DNA of 64,000 nucleotides, taken from the NCBI GenBank assembly GCA_001513025.1, contig LFRZ01000055.1, forward strand, positions 1 through 64,000. The letters run 5' to 3'. The translations under genes and the position numbers were made by a program. Positions 1-9,437 of this stretch are shown here, in pieces. The DNA comes from Gammaproteobacteria bacterium DTU037 (GTDB lineage Bacteria > Pseudomonadota > Gammaproteobacteria > Pseudomonadales > Pseudomonadaceae). How positions within the stretch are numbered: position 1 is the first letter of the stretch; each line of letters opens with the position of its first letter. The notes beneath the pieces are model-generated. The model was not told the origin of the DNA and ran no database searches. It saw only the letters and a program-made list of their open reading frames with translations.

Positions 1-72
1 GGTCTGCGTTTCGCGATTCGCGAAGGTGGCCGTACCGTTGGTGCTGGTGTTGTTGCAAAAATCATCGCTTAA
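1..72 (+). CDS. tuf: Elongation factor Tu, C-terminal end (partial)
   Basis: The first 72 bases read in frame 1 as 23 codons plus TAA. They begin GLRFAIREGGRTVGAG and finish VVAKIIA, the conserved last strand of EF-Tu domain 3. EF-Tu delivers aminoacyl-tRNA to the ribosome. The rest of the gene lies before the window. A tuf copy directly upstream of rpsJ is the normal Pseudomonas str-S10 arrangement, which supports the call. A terminator and a promoter follow, so tuf ends the upstream operon. Confidence 0.95.
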   Translation, partial: GLRFAIREGGRTVGAGVVAKIIA

Positions 73-88
73 GTGATGACCATAGAAG

Positions 89-115
89 AACCCTCGCTTG
101 CGGGGGTTTTTCTTT
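89..115 (+). terminator. Intrinsic terminator after tuf
   Basis: A GC-rich hairpin (AACCCTCG, a four-base loop, then CGGGGGTT with one T-G wobble) is followed by a run of T residues. It sits 17 bases after the tuf stop and just before the S10 promoter, so it separates the str and S10 transcription units. Confidence 0.85.
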
Positions 116-119
116 ATAG

Positions 120-148
120 TTGACATATTATCTAGACGCCATTAGAAT
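120..148 (+). promoter_or_regulatory. Sigma-70 promoter of the S10 operon
   Basis: A perfect -35 hexamer TTGACA (120-125) and a -10 hexamer TAGAAT (143-148) are separated by 17 bases. Transcription would start near 155, leaving a leader of about 58 bases before rpsJ. The leader is short compared with the long L4-controlled leader of the E. coli S10 operon, so that attenuation mechanism is probably absent. The latter point is inference. Confidence 0.85.
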
Positions 149-212
149 TGCGCCTCCTTTTATCGGGCGAGGTTCGTCTGATGGGGAAGGTAACTAAGAG
201 TCTGAGGTCAGA

Positions 213-524
213 ATGCAAAATCAACAAATCCGTATCCGGTTGAAGGCTTTTGACCATCGCCTGATCGATCAATCAACCCAGGAAATCGTGGAAACCGCGA
301 AACGTACTGGTGCTCAGGTGCGTGGTCCAATTCCACTGCCGACCCGTAAAGAGCGTTTTACCGTTCTGGTTTCACCGCACGTCAACAAAGACGCGCGCGA
401 TCAGTACGAAATTCGCACTCATAAGCGCGTTCTGGACATTGTTCAGCCAACTGATAAAACAGTTGATGCGTTAATGAAGCTTGATCTTGCGGCTGGCGTG
501 GAAGTGCAGATCAGCCTCGGCTAA
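213..524 (+). CDS. rpsJ: 30S ribosomal protein S10
   Basis: The 103-residue product starts [19 protein letters not shown] and has the usual length of bacterial S10 (NusE). S10 sits in the 30S head. It also pairs with NusB in antitermination and couples ribosomes to NusG. The long basic loop that inserts into 16S rRNA is visible (about residues 30-60, [15 protein letters not shown]). It is the first gene of the S10 operon, preceded by its own promoter and followed by rplC. Nothing is unusual. Confidence 0.98.
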
Positions 525-607
525 AACCAGGTGGTTTTAGTCGTGTAACGCTCTGAAATGGGCGGCCATAGCGGGTGAAAGCCCCGTACACTCATGAGGT
601 TTTAGAC

Positions 608-1243
608 ATGACTATAGGTGTAGTCGGTCGTAAGTGCGGGATGACCCGTATTTTCACCGAAGATGGTGTCTCTATTCCGGTGACTGTTATTGAAGTCGAG
701 CCGAATCGAGTCACTCAATGTAAAAACGAAGAAAGCGATGGCTATCGTGCTGTGCAAGTGACTGTGGGCGAGCGTCGTGCTTCCCGCGTGACTAAAGCGC
801 AGGCAGGTCATTTTGCTAAGGCTGGCGTTGCTGCTGGTCGTACAGTTCTCGAGTTTCGTCTTGAAGACGGCGAGTACCAAGCGGGCGACCAAGTCACTGT
901 TGACTTGTTTACTGCGGGTCAACTTGTCGACGTGACGGGCCAGTCTAAAGGTAAAGGCTTTGCCGGTACTATTAAGCGCTGGAACTTCCGTGGTCAGGAC
1001 AATACTCACGGTAACTCTGTATCTCACCGTGTTCCGGGTTCGATTGGTCAATGCCAAACTCCGGGTCGCGTCTTCAAAGGCAAAAAAATGTCTGGTCATA
1101 TGGGCGCTGAGCGCGTGACTACACAGTCCTTAGAAGTCGTGCGTGTCGATGCTGAGCGCAATTTGCTGTTGGTTAAAGGTGCTGTTCCAGGCGCTCCCGG
1201 CGGTAATGTCATTGTGCGTGCAGCGGCGAAGGCTCGCGGTTAA
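608..1243 (+). CDS. rplC: 50S ribosomal protein L3
   Basis: The start is set at the ATG at 608, giving [16 protein letters not shown] and 211 residues, the Pseudomonas length. An in-frame ATG 33 bases upstream would add residues not found in the family. L3 is an early assembly protein near the peptidyl-transferase centre. The long loop with the conserved glutamine that PrmB methylates lies in the stretch [20 protein letters not shown] (about residues 130-150). It is the second gene of the S10 operon; rplD follows after 15 bases. Confidence 0.97.
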   Translation: MTIGVVGRKCGMTRIFTEDGVSIPVTVIEVEPNRVTQCKNEESDGYRAVQVTVGERRASRVTKAQAGHFAKAGVAAGRTVLEFRLEDGEYQAGDQVTVDLFTAGQLVDVTGQSKGKGFAGTIKRWNFRGQDNTHGNSVSHRVPGSIGQCQTPGRVFKGKKMSGHMGAERVTTQSLEVVRVDAERNLLLVKGAVPGAPGGNVIVRAAAKARG

Positions 1244-1258
1244 GAGGGGAATGCCGAA

Positions 1259-1861
1259 ATGCAAATTAATGTAAATGGCGCCCAGGCAATTGATGTCTGC
1301 GAGCGTACCTTTGGCGGCGAGTTCAATGAAACTCTAGTTCACCAAGCCGTAGTCGCTTACATGGCTGGTGGTCGTCAGGGCAGTAAAAAACAAAAGACTC
1401 GTGCAGAAGTTTCTGGCGGTGGTAAAAAACCTTGGCGTCAAAAAGGTACAGGTCGTGCCCGTGCTGGTACGATTCGTAGCCCGATTTGGCGTGGGGGCGG
1501 GGCGACATTTGCTGCGCGTCCACAGGATCACTCACAAAAATTGAATAAAAAAATGTATCGTGCAGCGATGCGTTCAATTTTGTCTGAGCTGGTTCGTCAA
1601 GACCGTTTAGTGGTAGTTGAAGATTTTTCTGTTGATGCCCCTAAGACAAAAGCCCTGCTCGGTAAATTAGATACTTTGGGTCTGCAGGATGTGTTGATCA
1701 TTTCAGAAAATGTTGAGCAGAATTTATATCTTGCTGCTCGCAACCTGCCGCATGTTGATGTGCGTGATGTTCAAGCGTCTGATCCAGTTAGTCTGATTGC
1801 TTATGACAAAGTCTTAATGACTGTGTCTGCAGTTAAGAAATTTGAGGAGATGCTGGGATGA
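1259..1861 (+). CDS. rplD: 50S ribosomal protein L4
   Basis: The 200-residue protein has the globular fold plus the extended arm rich in Gly, Arg and Lys (around residues 45-90, with [15 protein letters not shown]) that reaches into the peptide exit tunnel. This is also the site where macrolide-resistance changes arise in other bacteria. In enterics L4 also represses its own operon; no long leader for that is seen here. The stop overlaps the rplW start by four bases (ATGA), suggesting translational coupling. Confidence 0.98.
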   Translation: MQINVNGAQAIDVCERTFGGEFNETLVHQAVVAYMAGGRQGSKKQKTRAEVSGGGKKPWRQKGTGRARAGTIRSPIWRGGGATFAARPQDHSQKLNKKMYRAAMRSILSELVRQDRLVVVEDFSVDAPKTKALLGKLDTLGLQDVLIISENVEQNLYLAARNLPHVDVRDVQASDPVSLIAYDKVLMTVSAVKKFEEMLG

Positions 1862-2157
1862 ACCAGGAACGCGTATTTAAAGTGCTACTTGGCCCGCACG
1901 TCTCTGAAAAGGCTACTATGCTGGCAGATGGTAAGAGCCAGTTTGTTTTTAAGGTTGCAATTGATGCAACTAAGCTTGAAGTCAAGAAGGCTGTTGAAAG
2001 CTTATTCGACGTAAAAGTAGCGAATGTGAATACTCTTAAAGCTAAGGGTAAAACAAAGCGCACCGCACGTGGTTTAGGTCGTCGCAACGACTGGAAGAAA
2101 GCGTATATCGCTCTTCAGCCAGGCCAGGATATCGATTTCACCAGCAGTGCTGAGTAA
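1858..2157 (+). CDS. rplW: 50S ribosomal protein L23
   Basis: The 99-residue protein is the L23 that lines the rim of the exit tunnel and docks trigger factor and SRP. The conserved start ([14 protein letters not shown]) and the RNA-binding tail ([23 protein letters not shown]) are clear. It overlaps rplD by four bases and is followed by rplB after 14 bases. Confidence 0.98.
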   Translation: MNQERVFKVLLGPHVSEKATMLADGKSQFVFKVAIDATKLEVKKAVESLFDVKVANVNTLKAKGKTKRTARGLGRRNDWKKAYIALQPGQDIDFTSSAE

Positions 2158-2171
2158 GATAGGGGTGCATC

Positions 2172-2993
2172 ATGGCAATTGTTAAATGCAAACCGACTTC
2201 GCCTGGCCGTCGTTTCGTCGTCCGCGTAGTCACAAAGGAGCTTCATAAAGGCGCTCCTTACGCACCACTGCTCGAGAAAAAATCGAAGACTGGTGGTCGT
2301 AACAATAATGGTCGTATTACCACACGCCACATCGGTGGTGGACATAAGCAGCATTACCGTTTGGTGGATTTCCGTCGTAACAAAGATGGCATTCCAGCAA
2401 CAGTAGAGCGTATTGAATATGATCCAAACCGTACTGCGCATATTGCTTTATTGAAGTATGCTGATGGTGAGCGTCGTTATATTTTGGCACCTAAAGGTGT
2501 GAGTGCTGGTGAACAGCTGATGTCGGGTGCGCATGCGCCGATTAAAGCAGGTAATAGTTTACCGCTACGTAACATTCCTGTAGGTTCTACAATTCACGGT
2601 GTTGAGCTTAAGCCAGGTAAAGGTGCACAAATTGCACGTTCAGCTGGTACTTCAGCGCAGCTCGTTGCTCGCGAAGGCGTGTACGTGACTTTGCGTCTCC
2701 GTTCAGGTGAAATGCGTAAGGTGCTTTCTGAGTGCCGCGCAACATTGGGCGAAGTGTCGAATCATGAGCATTTCCTACGCTCACTGGGTAAAGCAGGTGC
2801 TTCACGTTGGGCAGGCATTCGTCCTACCGTTCGTGGTGCTTGTATGAACCCGGTTGACCACCCGCATGGTGGTGGTGAGGGTCGTACTTCTAGTGGTCGT
2901 CACCCGGTTACACCGTGGGGCAAGCCAACTAAAGGTGCGAAAACTCGTTCGAACAAGCGCACCGATAACATGATCGTTCATCGCCGCAAATAA
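2172..2993 (+). CDS. rplB: 50S ribosomal protein L2
   Basis: The 273-residue product is the largest core protein near the peptidyl-transferase centre and is needed for subunit joining. The signature near the C-terminus ([20 protein letters not shown]) includes the conserved histidine implicated in peptidyl-transferase function. The basic N-terminal tail and the [14 protein letters not shown] block are also typical. Length and position in the S10 operon are standard. Confidence 0.98.
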   Translation: MAIVKCKPTSPGRRFVVRVVTKELHKGAPYAPLLEKKSKTGGRNNNGRITTRHIGGGHKQHYRLVDFRRNKDGIPATVERIEYDPNRTAHIALLKYADGERRYILAPKGVSAGEQLMSGAHAPIKAGNSLPLRNIPVGSTIHGVELKPGKGAQIARSAGTSAQLVAREGVYVTLRLRSGEMRKVLSECRATLGEVSNHEHFLRSLGKAGASRWAGIRPTVRGACMNPVDHPHGGGEGRTSSGRHPVTPWGKPTKGAKTRSNKRTDNMIVHRRK

Positions 2994-3009
2994 TTAGAGG
3001 GATACGCAA

Positions 3010-3285
3010 GTGTCACGTTCTCTTAAAAAAGGTCCTTTTATCGATCTTCACCTTTTGAAGAAGATCGAAGTGGCGGTGGAAAAGAACGATCGCAAACCAG
3101 TGAAAACTTGGTCGCGTCGTTCGATGATTCTACCGCAGATGGTTGGTTTAACCATCGCAGTTCATAACGGTCGTCAGCATGTCCCAGTTCTAGTGAGCGA
3201 AGACATGGTCGGCCATAAACTCGGCGAATTTTCTGCTACACGTACCTATCGTGGTCACGTTGCAGATAAAAAAGCCAGGCGTTAA
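3010..3285 (+). CDS. rpsS: 30S ribosomal protein S19
   Basis: The 91-residue protein begins [19 protein letters not shown] and uses a GTG start at 3010, preceded by an AGAGGGATA ribosome-binding site. S19 binds the head of the 30S subunit with S13. The conserved block [20 protein letters not shown] is intact. It is the fifth gene of the S10 operon. Confidence 0.98.
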   Translation: MSRSLKKGPFIDLHLLKKIEVAVEKNDRKPVKTWSRRSMILPQMVGLTIAVHNGRQHVPVLVSEDMVGHKLGEFSATRTYRGHVADKKARR

Positions 3286-3297
3286 GGGGTATTAATG

Positions 3298-3630
3298 ATG
3301 GAAGTTGCCGCTAAGCTGTTGGGCGCTCGCATTTCTGCCCAGAAAGCTCGCTTGGTCGCTGACCAAATTCGCGGGAAGAAAGTGGGTGAAGCGCTTAATA
3401 TTTTGACTTTCAGTAGCAAAAAAGCTGCTGAAATCATCAAGAAAGTGTTGGAGTCTGCGATTGCTAACGCTGAACATAACGAAGGCGCTGATGTAGATGA
3501 TCTTAAAATCTCTACAGTTTTCGTTAACGAAGGTCGTTCGCTAAAGCGTATCATGCCTCGTGCCAAAGGCCGAGCTGATCGCATCGTCAAGCGGTCTTGC
3601 CATATCACTGTCAAGGTTGCCGACAAGTAA
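3298..3630 (+). CDS. rplV: 50S ribosomal protein L22
   Basis: The 110-residue L22 lines the exit tunnel with L4. There are two adjacent ATG codons (3295 and 3298). The second gives [20 protein letters not shown], matching the family start, and lies 8 bases after AAGGGG. The beta-hairpin loop that projects into the tunnel ([17 protein letters not shown]) is present near residue 85-100. It sits between rpsS and rpsC. Confidence 0.96.
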   Translation: MEVAAKLLGARISAQKARLVADQIRGKKVGEALNILTFSSKKAAEIIKKVLESAIANAEHNEGADVDDLKISTVFVNEGRSLKRIMPRAKGRADRIVKRSCHITVKVADK

Positions 3631-3643
3631 CGGAGTTGATCAG

Positions 3644-4330
3644 ATGGGTCAGAAAGTACATCCCATTGGCATACGCCTGGGAATAGTCAAGGAACACACG
3701 TCTGTTTGGTATGCAGATCGCAAAAACTATGCGAATTATCTGAATGCCGACCTAGAAGTACGTGCGTATCTAGTAGACAAATTAAAAAACGCGTCCGTTA
3801 GCCGTATCGAGATTGCTCGTCCGGCTCAAACAGCACGTATCACCATCCACACTGCTCGTCCCGGTATTGTTATCGGTAAGAAAGGTGAAGATGTTGAGAA
3901 ATTACGTCAGGACCTGACCAAAAAGATGGGCGTGCCTGTGCACATCAATATCGAAGAGATCCGCAAGCCGGAACTTGACGGTATGCTAGTCGCACAGAGC
4001 GTTGCTCAGCAACTTGAACGTCGTGTTATGTTCCGTCGCGCTATGAAGCGTGCGGTACAGAACGCTATGCGTATTGGTGCCAAGGGCATCAAGATCCAAG
4101 TGAGCGGTCGTCTTGGCGGTGCTGAAATCGCACGTACCGAATGGTATCGCGAAGGTCGTGTGCCATTGCACACACTCCGCGCTGATATCGATTATGCTAG
4201 CTACGAAGCTCACACTACTTATGGTGTGATCGGTGTTAAGGTTTGGATCTTCAAAGGCGAGGTCATCGGTGGCCAGCATGAAGAACTAAAACCAACCGCA
4301 CCAGCGCCTCGTAGAAAAGCTGCACGTTAA
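3644..4330 (+). CDS. rpsC: 30S ribosomal protein S3
   Basis: The start is set at the ATG at 3644 ([20 protein letters not shown]), which follows a GGAG site and gives 228 residues, the Pseudomonas length. The longer in-frame reading back to 3560 runs through rplV and is rejected. S3 forms part of the mRNA entry tunnel and helicase. The KH domain shows the GKKG loop ([13 protein letters not shown]) near residue 75, and the C-terminal S3 domain holds the [11 protein letters not shown] block. Confidence 0.97.
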   Translation: MGQKVHPIGIRLGIVKEHTSVWYADRKNYANYLNADLEVRAYLVDKLKNASVSRIEIARPAQTARITIHTARPGIVIGKKGEDVEKLRQDLTKKMGVPVHINIEEIRKPELDGMLVAQSVAQQLERRVMFRRAMKRAVQNAMRIGAKGIKIQVSGRLGGAEIARTEWYREGRVPLHTLRADIDYASYEAHTTYGVIGVKVWIFKGEVIGGQHEELKPTAPAPRRKAAR

Positions 4331-4344
4331 GGAGTACGCAGATA

Positions 4345-4758
4345 ATGTTACAACCAAAGCGTACGAAGTTCCGCAAAATGATGACAGGCCACAACCGTGG
4401 TCTGGCTCAGCGCGGTAGTAAAGTGAGCTTCGGGGAATACGGTTTAAAAGCTGTTGCCCGTGGCCGCCTCACAGCACGTCAGATTGAGTCAGCACGTCGT
4501 GCATTGACCCGTCACGTTAAACGTGGTGGTAAAATCTGGATTCGTGTATTCCCAGACAAGCCAATTACCAAAAAACCACTCGAAGTTCGTATGGGTAAAG
4601 GTAAAGGTTCTGTTGAGTACTGGGTTTGCCTGATTCAACCAGGTAAGATTCTGTACGAAATTGAGGGTGTTTCGGAAGAGTTAGCGCGTGAAGCATTTGC
4701 TTTAGCCGCTGCTAAACTACCAATCGCTACATCCTTTGTTAAGCGGACGGTGATGTGA
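4345..4758 (+). CDS. rplP: 50S ribosomal protein L16
   Basis: The 137-residue protein begins [19 protein letters not shown] and has the standard length. L16 binds near the A-site tRNA elbow and is required for late 50S assembly. The conserved arginine targeted by the hydroxylase RoxA lies in the [20 protein letters not shown] region. The stop TGA shares its last base with the ATG of rpmC, so the two are probably coupled. Confidence 0.98.
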   Translation: MLQPKRTKFRKMMTGHNRGLAQRGSKVSFGEYGLKAVARGRLTARQIESARRALTRHVKRGGKIWIRVFPDKPITKKPLEVRMGKGKGSVEYWVCLIQPGKILYEIEGVSEELAREAFALAAAKLPIATSFVKRTVM

Positions 4759-4952
4759 TGAAAGCTACCGAACTTCGTGAAAAATCAGTAGAGCAGCTGA
4801 ACGAGCAATTGCTTGATCTGCTTCGTGACCAGTTTAATTTGCGCATGCAAAAAGCAACTGGCCAATTGACGCAGTCTCACCTGCTGTCGCAAGTGAAGCG
4901 TGATATTGCGCGCGTAAAGACTGTGCTCAAGCAGCAGAAGGCAGGTAATTAA
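4758..4952 (+). CDS. rpmC: 50S ribosomal protein L29
   Basis: The 64-residue protein is a two-helix L29 near the tunnel exit that helps bind trigger factor. The ATG at 4758 is chosen over the GTG one codon upstream because it yields the family start [14 protein letters not shown] and is coupled to the rplP stop. The conserved block [11 protein letters not shown] is present. Confidence 0.96.
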   Translation: MKATELREKSVEQLNEQLLDLLRDQFNLRMQKATGQLTQSHLLSQVKRDIARVKTVLKQQKAGN

Positions 4953-4954
4953 TC

Positions 4955-5221
4955 ATGGCTGAAGCTCAGAAAACTGTCCGCACACTAACAGGTATGGTTG
5001 TTAGTGATAAAATGGACAAGACAATCACTGTATTAATCGAGCGCCGTGTTAAGCACCCGATTTACGGTAAATATGTTAAGCGTTCGACTAAACTGCATGC
5101 GCATGACGAAACTAATCAATGCCGTACTGGCGACAAGGTCACTATCAGTGAAACTCGTCCGCTAGCTAAGACTAAGTCTTGGGCGTTGGTTGAAGTCGTT
5201 GAGCGCGTGGAAGTGGTCTAA
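4955..5221 (+). CDS. rpsQ: 30S ribosomal protein S17
   Basis: The 88-residue S17 is an OB-fold primary binder of 16S rRNA. The conserved motifs [12 protein letters not shown] and [20 protein letters not shown] are present. It starts two bases after the rpmC stop and is the last gene of the S10 operon; the spc genes follow after 23 bases without a clear terminator, so the operons may be read together. Confidence 0.98.
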   Translation: MAEAQKTVRTLTGMVVSDKMDKTITVLIERRVKHPIYGKYVKRSTKLHAHDETNQCRTGDKVTISETRPLAKTKSWALVEVVERVEVV

Positions 5222-5244
5222 GGGCCTAGGGTCGGAGAAATTAT

Positions 5245-5613
5245 ATGATTCAGACTCAAACTATGCTGGATGTCGCCGATAACAGTGGCGCTCGTCGAGT
5301 AATGTGCATCAAGGTCCTTGGCGGTTCACACCGTCGCTATGCTGGTATCGGTGATATTATTAAAGTCACTGTTAAGGAAGCAATTCCACGCGGCAAAGTT
5401 AAAAAAGGCCAAGTAATGACCGCAGTGGTCGTGCGTACCCGTTTTGGTGTGCGTCGTCCAGATGGTTCAATCATTCGCTTCGATGGCAACGCTGCTGTTC
5501 TTTTGAACAACAAGCAAGAGCCGATCGGAACTCGTATCTTCGGGCCAGTGACGCGCGAACTTCGTAACGATAAGTTTATGAAGATCGTCTCACTTGCGCC
5601 TGAAGTGCTTTAA
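5245..5613 (+). CDS. rplN: 50S ribosomal protein L14
   Basis: The 122-residue protein begins [20 protein letters not shown], the L14 signature, and has the standard length. L14 forms an intersubunit bridge with 16S rRNA and is the docking site for the silencing factor RsfS. It opens the spc gene set (rplN, rplX, rplE, rpsN). Confidence 0.98.
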   Translation: MIQTQTMLDVADNSGARRVMCIKVLGGSHRRYAGIGDIIKVTVKEAIPRGKVKKGQVMTAVVVRTRFGVRRPDGSIIRFDGNAAVLLNNKQEPIGTRIFGPVTRELRNDKFMKIVSLAPEVL

Positions 5614-5625
5614 GGAGTCGCCGTC

Positions 5626-5940
5626 ATGCAAAAGATTCGTCGTAACGACGAGATCATCGTCATCGCCGGCAAGGATAAAGGCAAACGTGGTAAAGTGCAG
5701 CACGTATTGGCTGACAACCGTCTGGTTGTAAGCGGTATCAATATGATGAAGCGCCATACCAAGCCTAATCCGATGTCCGGAGTTCAGGGCGGTATCGTTG
5801 AGAAGGAAGCGCCGTTAAATGCTTCTAACGTGGCTATTTTTAACGCTGAAACCAATAAAGCAGATCGCGTTGGTTTTAAAGTTGAAGATGGCAAGAAAAT
5901 TCGTGTCTTCAAGTCAACCCAGAAACCGGTTGAAGCTTGA
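5626..5940 (+). CDS. rplX: 50S ribosomal protein L24
   Basis: The 104-residue L24 is one of the two assembly-initiating proteins of the 50S subunit. The N-terminal KOW motif is visible ([20 protein letters not shown], residues 12-31), followed by the block [20 protein letters not shown]. It follows rplN by 12 bases. Confidence 0.98.
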   Translation: MQKIRRNDEIIVIAGKDKGKRGKVQHVLADNRLVVSGINMMKRHTKPNPMSGVQGGIVEKEAPLNASNVAIFNAETNKADRVGFKVEDGKKIRVFKSTQKPVEA

Positions 5941-5959
5941 GGCTGCTAGGTAGATCACC

Positions 5960-6499
5960 ATGGCACGACTGAAAAGTATATATAGGGACGAACTGGTTCC
6001 ACAGCTCAAGGAAACTCTTGAGCTAGCGAACGTAATGGAAGTTCCGCGTGTAACGAAAATTACACTGAACATGGGTTTGGGCGAAGCTGTAACCGATAAG
6101 AAAATTATCGATCACGCAGTGTCTGACCTTGAAAAAATCACCGGCCAAAAGCCAGTGGTGACCTATGCACGCAAATCTATCGCGGGCTTTAAAATCCGTG
6201 AAGATTGGCCGATTGGGGTCAAAGTTACATTACGTAACGATATTATGTATGAATTCTTGGATCGTTTGCTTTCGATCTCCCTGCCTCGGGTTCGCGACTT
6301 CCGCGGCCTGAATGCCAAGTCTTTTGACGGACGTGGTAACTACAGCATGGGTGTTAAAGAGCAAATTATTTTCCCTGAAATTGATTACGATAAGATCGAT
6401 GTGTTGCGCGGACTGGACATTACCTTGACCACGACCGCACGTAACGATGAAGAAGGCCGTGCTTTATTGCGTGCTTTCAAATTCCCGTTCCGTAACTGA
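5960..6499 (+). CDS. rplE: 50S ribosomal protein L5
   Basis: The 179-residue L5 binds 5S rRNA in the central protuberance and contacts P-site tRNA. The motifs [10 protein letters not shown] and [18 protein letters not shown] are conserved. In E. coli, S8 represses the spc operon by binding near the rplE start; I could not confirm such a site here. Confidence 0.98.
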   Translation: MARLKSIYRDELVPQLKETLELANVMEVPRVTKITLNMGLGEAVTDKKIIDHAVSDLEKITGQKPVVTYARKSIAGFKIREDWPIGVKVTLRNDIMYEFLDRLLSISLPRVRDFRGLNAKSFDGRGNYSMGVKEQIIFPEIDYDKIDVLRGLDITLTTTARNDEEGRALLRAFKFPFRN

Positions 6500-6509
6500 G
6501 GGTTAGCAC

Positions 6510-6815
6510 ATGGCTAAGAAAAGCATGATCAACCGTGAGCTGAAACGTACGCTAACGGTAGCAAAGTACGCTGTAAAGCGTGCTGCGCTTAAAGCTATCA
6601 TTGCCAATCCAGAGTCTAGCGACGAAGCGCGCTGGGAAGCTCAGGTTGCATTGCAAAAGCAACCACGTGACGCCTGTCCTGCACGTCAGCGTAATCGCTG
6701 CCGTATTACAGGTCGTCCACATGGTGTGTATCGCAAGTTCGGCTTAGGCCGTAATAAATTGCGTGAAGCTGCAATGCGTGGCGATGTACCAGGTCTGGTT
6801 AAGTCCAGCTGGTAA
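6510..6815 (+). CDS. rpsN: 30S ribosomal protein S14 (zinc-free form)
   Basis: The 101-residue protein is the long S14 type without the CxxC zinc ribbon found in the short type, so it does not need zinc. The conserved C-terminal block [20 protein letters not shown] is intact. It follows rplE by 10 bases. The next 176 bases are non-coding and hold hairpins and a putative promoter, so this gene may end a transcription unit. Confidence 0.97.
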   Translation: MAKKSMINRELKRTLTVAKYAVKRAALKAIIANPESSDEARWEAQVALQKQPRDACPARQRNRCRITGRPHGVYRKFGLGRNKLREAAMRGDVPGLVKSSW

Positions 6816-6824
6816 CATATTTAG

Positions 6825-6890
6825 CTTATAACGTGTTTATAAGCTAAAAAATACCTATCAAGCCCCTTATGGGGCTTGATTCGTTTGTGC
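6825..6890 (+). terminator. Two hairpins between rpsN and rpsH, possible terminator or attenuator
   Basis: Hairpin 1 (about 6825-6853) has a perfect 12-pair stem, TTTAGCTTATAA with TTATAAGCTAAA, around a five-base loop. Hairpin 2 (6859-6878) pairs CAAGCCCC with GGGGCTTG around TTAT and is followed by a short, imperfect T-rich stretch. The second has terminator geometry but a weak T tract, so partial termination or processing is as likely as full termination. Confidence 0.55.
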
Positions 6891-6905
6891 TTTATCATTT
6901 AGAAT
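6876..6905 (+). promoter_or_regulatory. Possible internal spc promoter before rpsH
   Basis: A -35-like TTGATT (6876-6881) and a -10-like TAGAAT (6900-6905) are spaced by 18 bases, inside the long rpsN-rpsH gap. The -10 is the same hexamer as in the S10 promoter. It overlaps the end of the second hairpin. Transcription would begin near 6912, leaving an 80-base leader before rpsH. This is a pattern match only. Confidence 0.45.
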
Positions 6906-6991
6906 GTCCGGCTCGCAGAGTCTTTATTTCTAATTGTTTTGCGACAGTGGCCGATTGGCCTTATTATTTATGTATCAGGAGATACAAGCCC

Positions 6992-7384
6992 ATGAGTATG
7001 CAGGACCCGTTGTCAGATATGCTGACTCGAATCCGTAATGCCCAGATGGCTGAAAAATCTGTTGTAGTTATGCCTTCTTCAACTTTGAAGCAAGCAGTTG
7101 CCAATGTTCTTAAGAACGAAGGTTACATTACAGACTTTCAGATCAGCAGTGATGTTAAGCCGCTGTTGACCATCGATTTAAAATACTTCGAAGGCCGTCC
7201 GGTTATCGAAGAAATCAAACGTGTTAGTCGTCCTGGTCTGCGCCAGTACAAAGCGACTAATGATCTGCCAAAGGTTCGAGCAGGTTTAGGTGTAGCGATC
7301 GTTTCCACCAATAAAGGTGTGATGACTGATCGAGCTGCGCGTGCTGCCGGAATCGGTGGTGAAGTTCTTTGTAGCGTATTCTAA
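6992..7384 (+). CDS. rpsH: 30S ribosomal protein S8
   Basis: The ATG at 6992 gives [18 protein letters not shown] and 130 residues, the normal length. It is preceded by a CAGGAGAT site. A longer in-frame reading from 6869 would run through the intergenic hairpin and is rejected. S8 binds the central domain of 16S rRNA and in E. coli is the translational repressor of the spc operon. It heads the second half of the spc genes here. Confidence 0.96.
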   Translation: MSMQDPLSDMLTRIRNAQMAEKSVVVMPSSTLKQAVANVLKNEGYITDFQISSDVKPLLTIDLKYFEGRPVIEEIKRVSRPGLRQYKATNDLPKVRAGLGVAIVSTNKGVMTDRAARAAGIGGEVLCSVF

Positions 7385-7395
7385 GGGAGATAAGC

Positions 7396-7929
7396 ATGTC
7401 TCGCATTGCTAAGAATCCCGTCACGCTACCAGCCGGTGTAGAGTTTAAACTCGCTGGCCAAGAGCTTTCGGTGAAGGGTGCTAAAGGCGCTCTAGATTTG
7501 ACTATACATTGCTCTGTTGAGGTGACTCAAGAAGCTGGCGAACTACGTTTCGCTGCACGCAATGGTGATCAGCATTCACGCGCTATGGCCGGTACAACCC
7601 GTGCTTTAGTCAATAATATGGTTACTGGTGTTACTCAGGGTTTTGAGCGTAAATTGAAACTTGTTGGTGTGGGCTATCGTGCTCAAGCCAAAGGTTCAGT
7701 TTTATCTTTAGCACTTGGTTTCTCGCACCCTATTGAGTATGAATTGCCTGAAGGCGTAACGGCTGAAACGCCAAGCGCTACCGATATCGTGATTCGCGGT
7801 ATCGACAAGCAGGTTTTGGGTCAGGTTGCTGCCGAAATTCGTCAGTACCGTCGTCCAGAGCCATACAAAGGTAAAGGTGTGCGCTACGCTGATGAAGTTG
7901 TGCGCCGCAAAGAAGCTAAGAAGAAGTAG
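7396..7929 (+). CDS. rplF: 50S ribosomal protein L6
   Basis: The 177-residue L6 is built of two repeated domains and binds near the sarcin-ricin loop. The C-terminal signature [16 protein letters not shown] (about residues 151-166) is intact. It follows rpsH by 11 bases with a GGGAGAT site. Confidence 0.98.
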   Translation: MSRIAKNPVTLPAGVEFKLAGQELSVKGAKGALDLTIHCSVEVTQEAGELRFAARNGDQHSRAMAGTTRALVNNMVTGVTQGFERKLKLVGVGYRAQAKGSVLSLALGFSHPIEYELPEGVTAETPSATDIVIRGIDKQVLGQVAAEIRQYRRPEPYKGKGVRYADEVVRRKEAKKK

Positions 7930-7938
7930 GGCTAGCAT

Positions 7939-8289
7939 ATGAACGACAAGAAAGTTTCAAGACTGCGTCGCTCTCGCAAAGCACGCCTGAAGATGAGCGA
8001 GCTACAAGTAACTCGTCTTTGCGTGTTTCGCTCTTCGCAGCATATTTATGCCCAGGTCATTTCGGCCGACGGCAGCCAGGTATTAGTTTCGGCTTCTACT
8101 TTGGATTCGCAACTGCGCGATGGAGCCACAGGCAACATCGAAGCAGCCAAAAAAGTAGGCCAGCTGGTCGCCGAGCGTGCGAAAGCCGCTGGAGTTGCCA
8201 AAGTGGCTTTTGACCGTTCTGGCTTCAAGTACCATGGCCGTGTGAAAGCACTGGCTGATGCTGCTCGTGAAGGCGGGCTGGAGTTTTAA
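7939..8289 (+). CDS. rplR: 50S ribosomal protein L18
   Basis: The 116-residue L18 binds 5S rRNA with L5. The conserved block [25 protein letters not shown] (C-terminal 25 residues, here cited by its ends AFDRSG and REGGL) and the basic N-terminal tail ([13 protein letters not shown]) are typical. It follows rplF by 9 bases. Confidence 0.97.
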   Translation: MNDKKVSRLRRSRKARLKMSELQVTRLCVFRSSQHIYAQVISADGSQVLVSASTLDSQLRDGATGNIEAAKKVGQLVAERAKAAGVAKVAFDRSGFKYHGRVKALADAAREGGLEF

Positions 8290-8292
8290 GTT

Positions 8293-8814
8293 ATGGCAAA
8301 TCACGAGCAAAAACGCGATAACCGCGACGATAGCCGCGATGAGGGCTACATCGAGAAATTGGTGCAAGTCAACCGCGTTGCTAAAACCGTAAAAGGTGGC
8401 CGTATCTTCACTTTCACAGCGCTGAGCGTTGTCGGTGATGGTAAAGGTCGCGTTGGTTTTGGCCGCGGTAAATCACGCGAAGTTCCAGCAGCAATTCAAA
8501 AAGCTATGGAAGCAGCACGCCGTAATATGATTCAGGTTGATTTAAATGGTGTTACCTTACAGTACCCAATTAAAGCAGTGCATGGCGCTTCACGCGTATT
8601 TATGCAGCCTGCATCAGAAGGTACTGGCGTTATCGCCGGTGGCGCAATGCGTGCCGTTTTAGAGGTTGCAGGTGTTCAGGACGTATTAGCTAAGTGCTAC
8701 GGTTCTACCAATCCAGTCAACGTTGTGTATGCAACGTTTAAAGGTTTGAAAGCAATGCAATCACCTGATTCAGTTGCCGCTAAACGTGGCAAAAGTGTCG
8801 AGGAGATTCTCTAA
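8293..8814 (+). CDS. rpsE: 30S ribosomal protein S5
   Basis: S5 lines the mRNA entry site and affects decoding accuracy. The double-stranded RNA-binding-like domain ([20 protein letters not shown]) and the C-terminal S5 domain are standard. At 173 residues it is about seven residues longer than the P. aeruginosa protein as I recall it. The extra residues sit in the N-terminal tail, where a charged run ([13 protein letters not shown], residues 7-19) looks like a small internal expansion. The start is unchanged. Confidence 0.97.
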   Translation: MANHEQKRDNRDDSRDEGYIEKLVQVNRVAKTVKGGRIFTFTALSVVGDGKGRVGFGRGKSREVPAAIQKAMEAARRNMIQVDLNGVTLQYPIKAVHGASRVFMQPASEGTGVIAGGAMRAVLEVAGVQDVLAKCYGSTNPVNVVYATFKGLKAMQSPDSVAAKRGKSVEEIL

Positions 8815-8816
8815 CC

Positions 8817-8999
8817 ATGTCTCAAGCAACCGTTAAAGTGACTCTTATTAAGAGCACGATCGGCCGTTTGGCCAATCACAAAGCTTGCGTACGTGGCCTA
8901 GGCCTACGTCGCATTGGTCACACTGTTGAGGTTCTGGATACTCCAGAAAACCGCGGCATGATCAATACAGCTTATTATTTGCTTCGAGTGGAGGGCTAA
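8817..8999 (+). CDS. rpmD: 50S ribosomal protein L30
   Basis: The 60-residue protein is L30, which binds helix 38 of 23S rRNA. The motif [21 protein letters not shown] with [11 protein letters not shown] (residues about 8-40, here broken in two) is typical. It starts two bases after the rpsE stop codon and is followed closely by rplO. Confidence 0.96.
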   Translation: MSQATVKVTLIKSTIGRLANHKACVRGLGLRRIGHTVEVLDTPENRGMINTAYYLLRVEG

Positions 9000-9002
9000 T
9001 CC

Positions 9003-9437
9003 ATGCAACTGAACGATTTATGTTCTGCACCAGGTGCCCGTCGCGACAAACTTCGTGTAGGTCGCGGTATTGGTAGTGGCTCAGGTAAGACTGCTGGCCG
9101 TGGTCACAAAGGTTTGGCCTCACGTTCTGGTGGTAAAGTTGCCCCAGGTTTTGAGGGTGGCCAACAACCACTGTACAAGCGTCTGCCAAAATTTGGTTTC
9201 ACATCATTAAAAGCTATGGATCGTGCGGAAATTCGCACTTCTGAACTGGCTAAAGTTGATGGTGATGTGGTATCAGTACAGACTCTTAAAGATGCCAATC
9301 TAATTGGTTTGCATGTAAAGCGCGTGAAAGTCATGTTATCTGGTGACGTAACTCGCGCAGTTACTTTGCAAGGTATTGGGGTCACCAAAGGTGCCCGCAG
9401 TGCAATCGAAGCAGCTGGCGGAAAAATCGAGGAATAA
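9003..9437 (+). CDS. rplO: 50S ribosomal protein L15
   Basis: The 144-residue L15 has the Gly/Arg/Lys-rich N-terminal extension ([18 protein letters not shown]) that threads into 23S rRNA and the conserved [17 protein letters not shown] block. It lies directly before secY with no spacing between stop and start codons, the usual spc arrangement. Confidence 0.98.
   Translation: MQLNDLCSAPGARRDKLRVGRGIGSGSGKTAGRGHKGLASRSGGKVAPGFEGGQQPLYKRLPKFGFTSLKAMDRAEIRTSELAKVDGDVVSVQTLKDANLIGLHVKRVKVMLSGDVTRAVTLQGIGVTKGARSAIEAAGGKIEE

Noticed and set aside
602-1099. 165-codon antisense frame over rplC
   Set aside because: It is a shadow of the L3 gene; no family resemblance and no ribosome-binding context.
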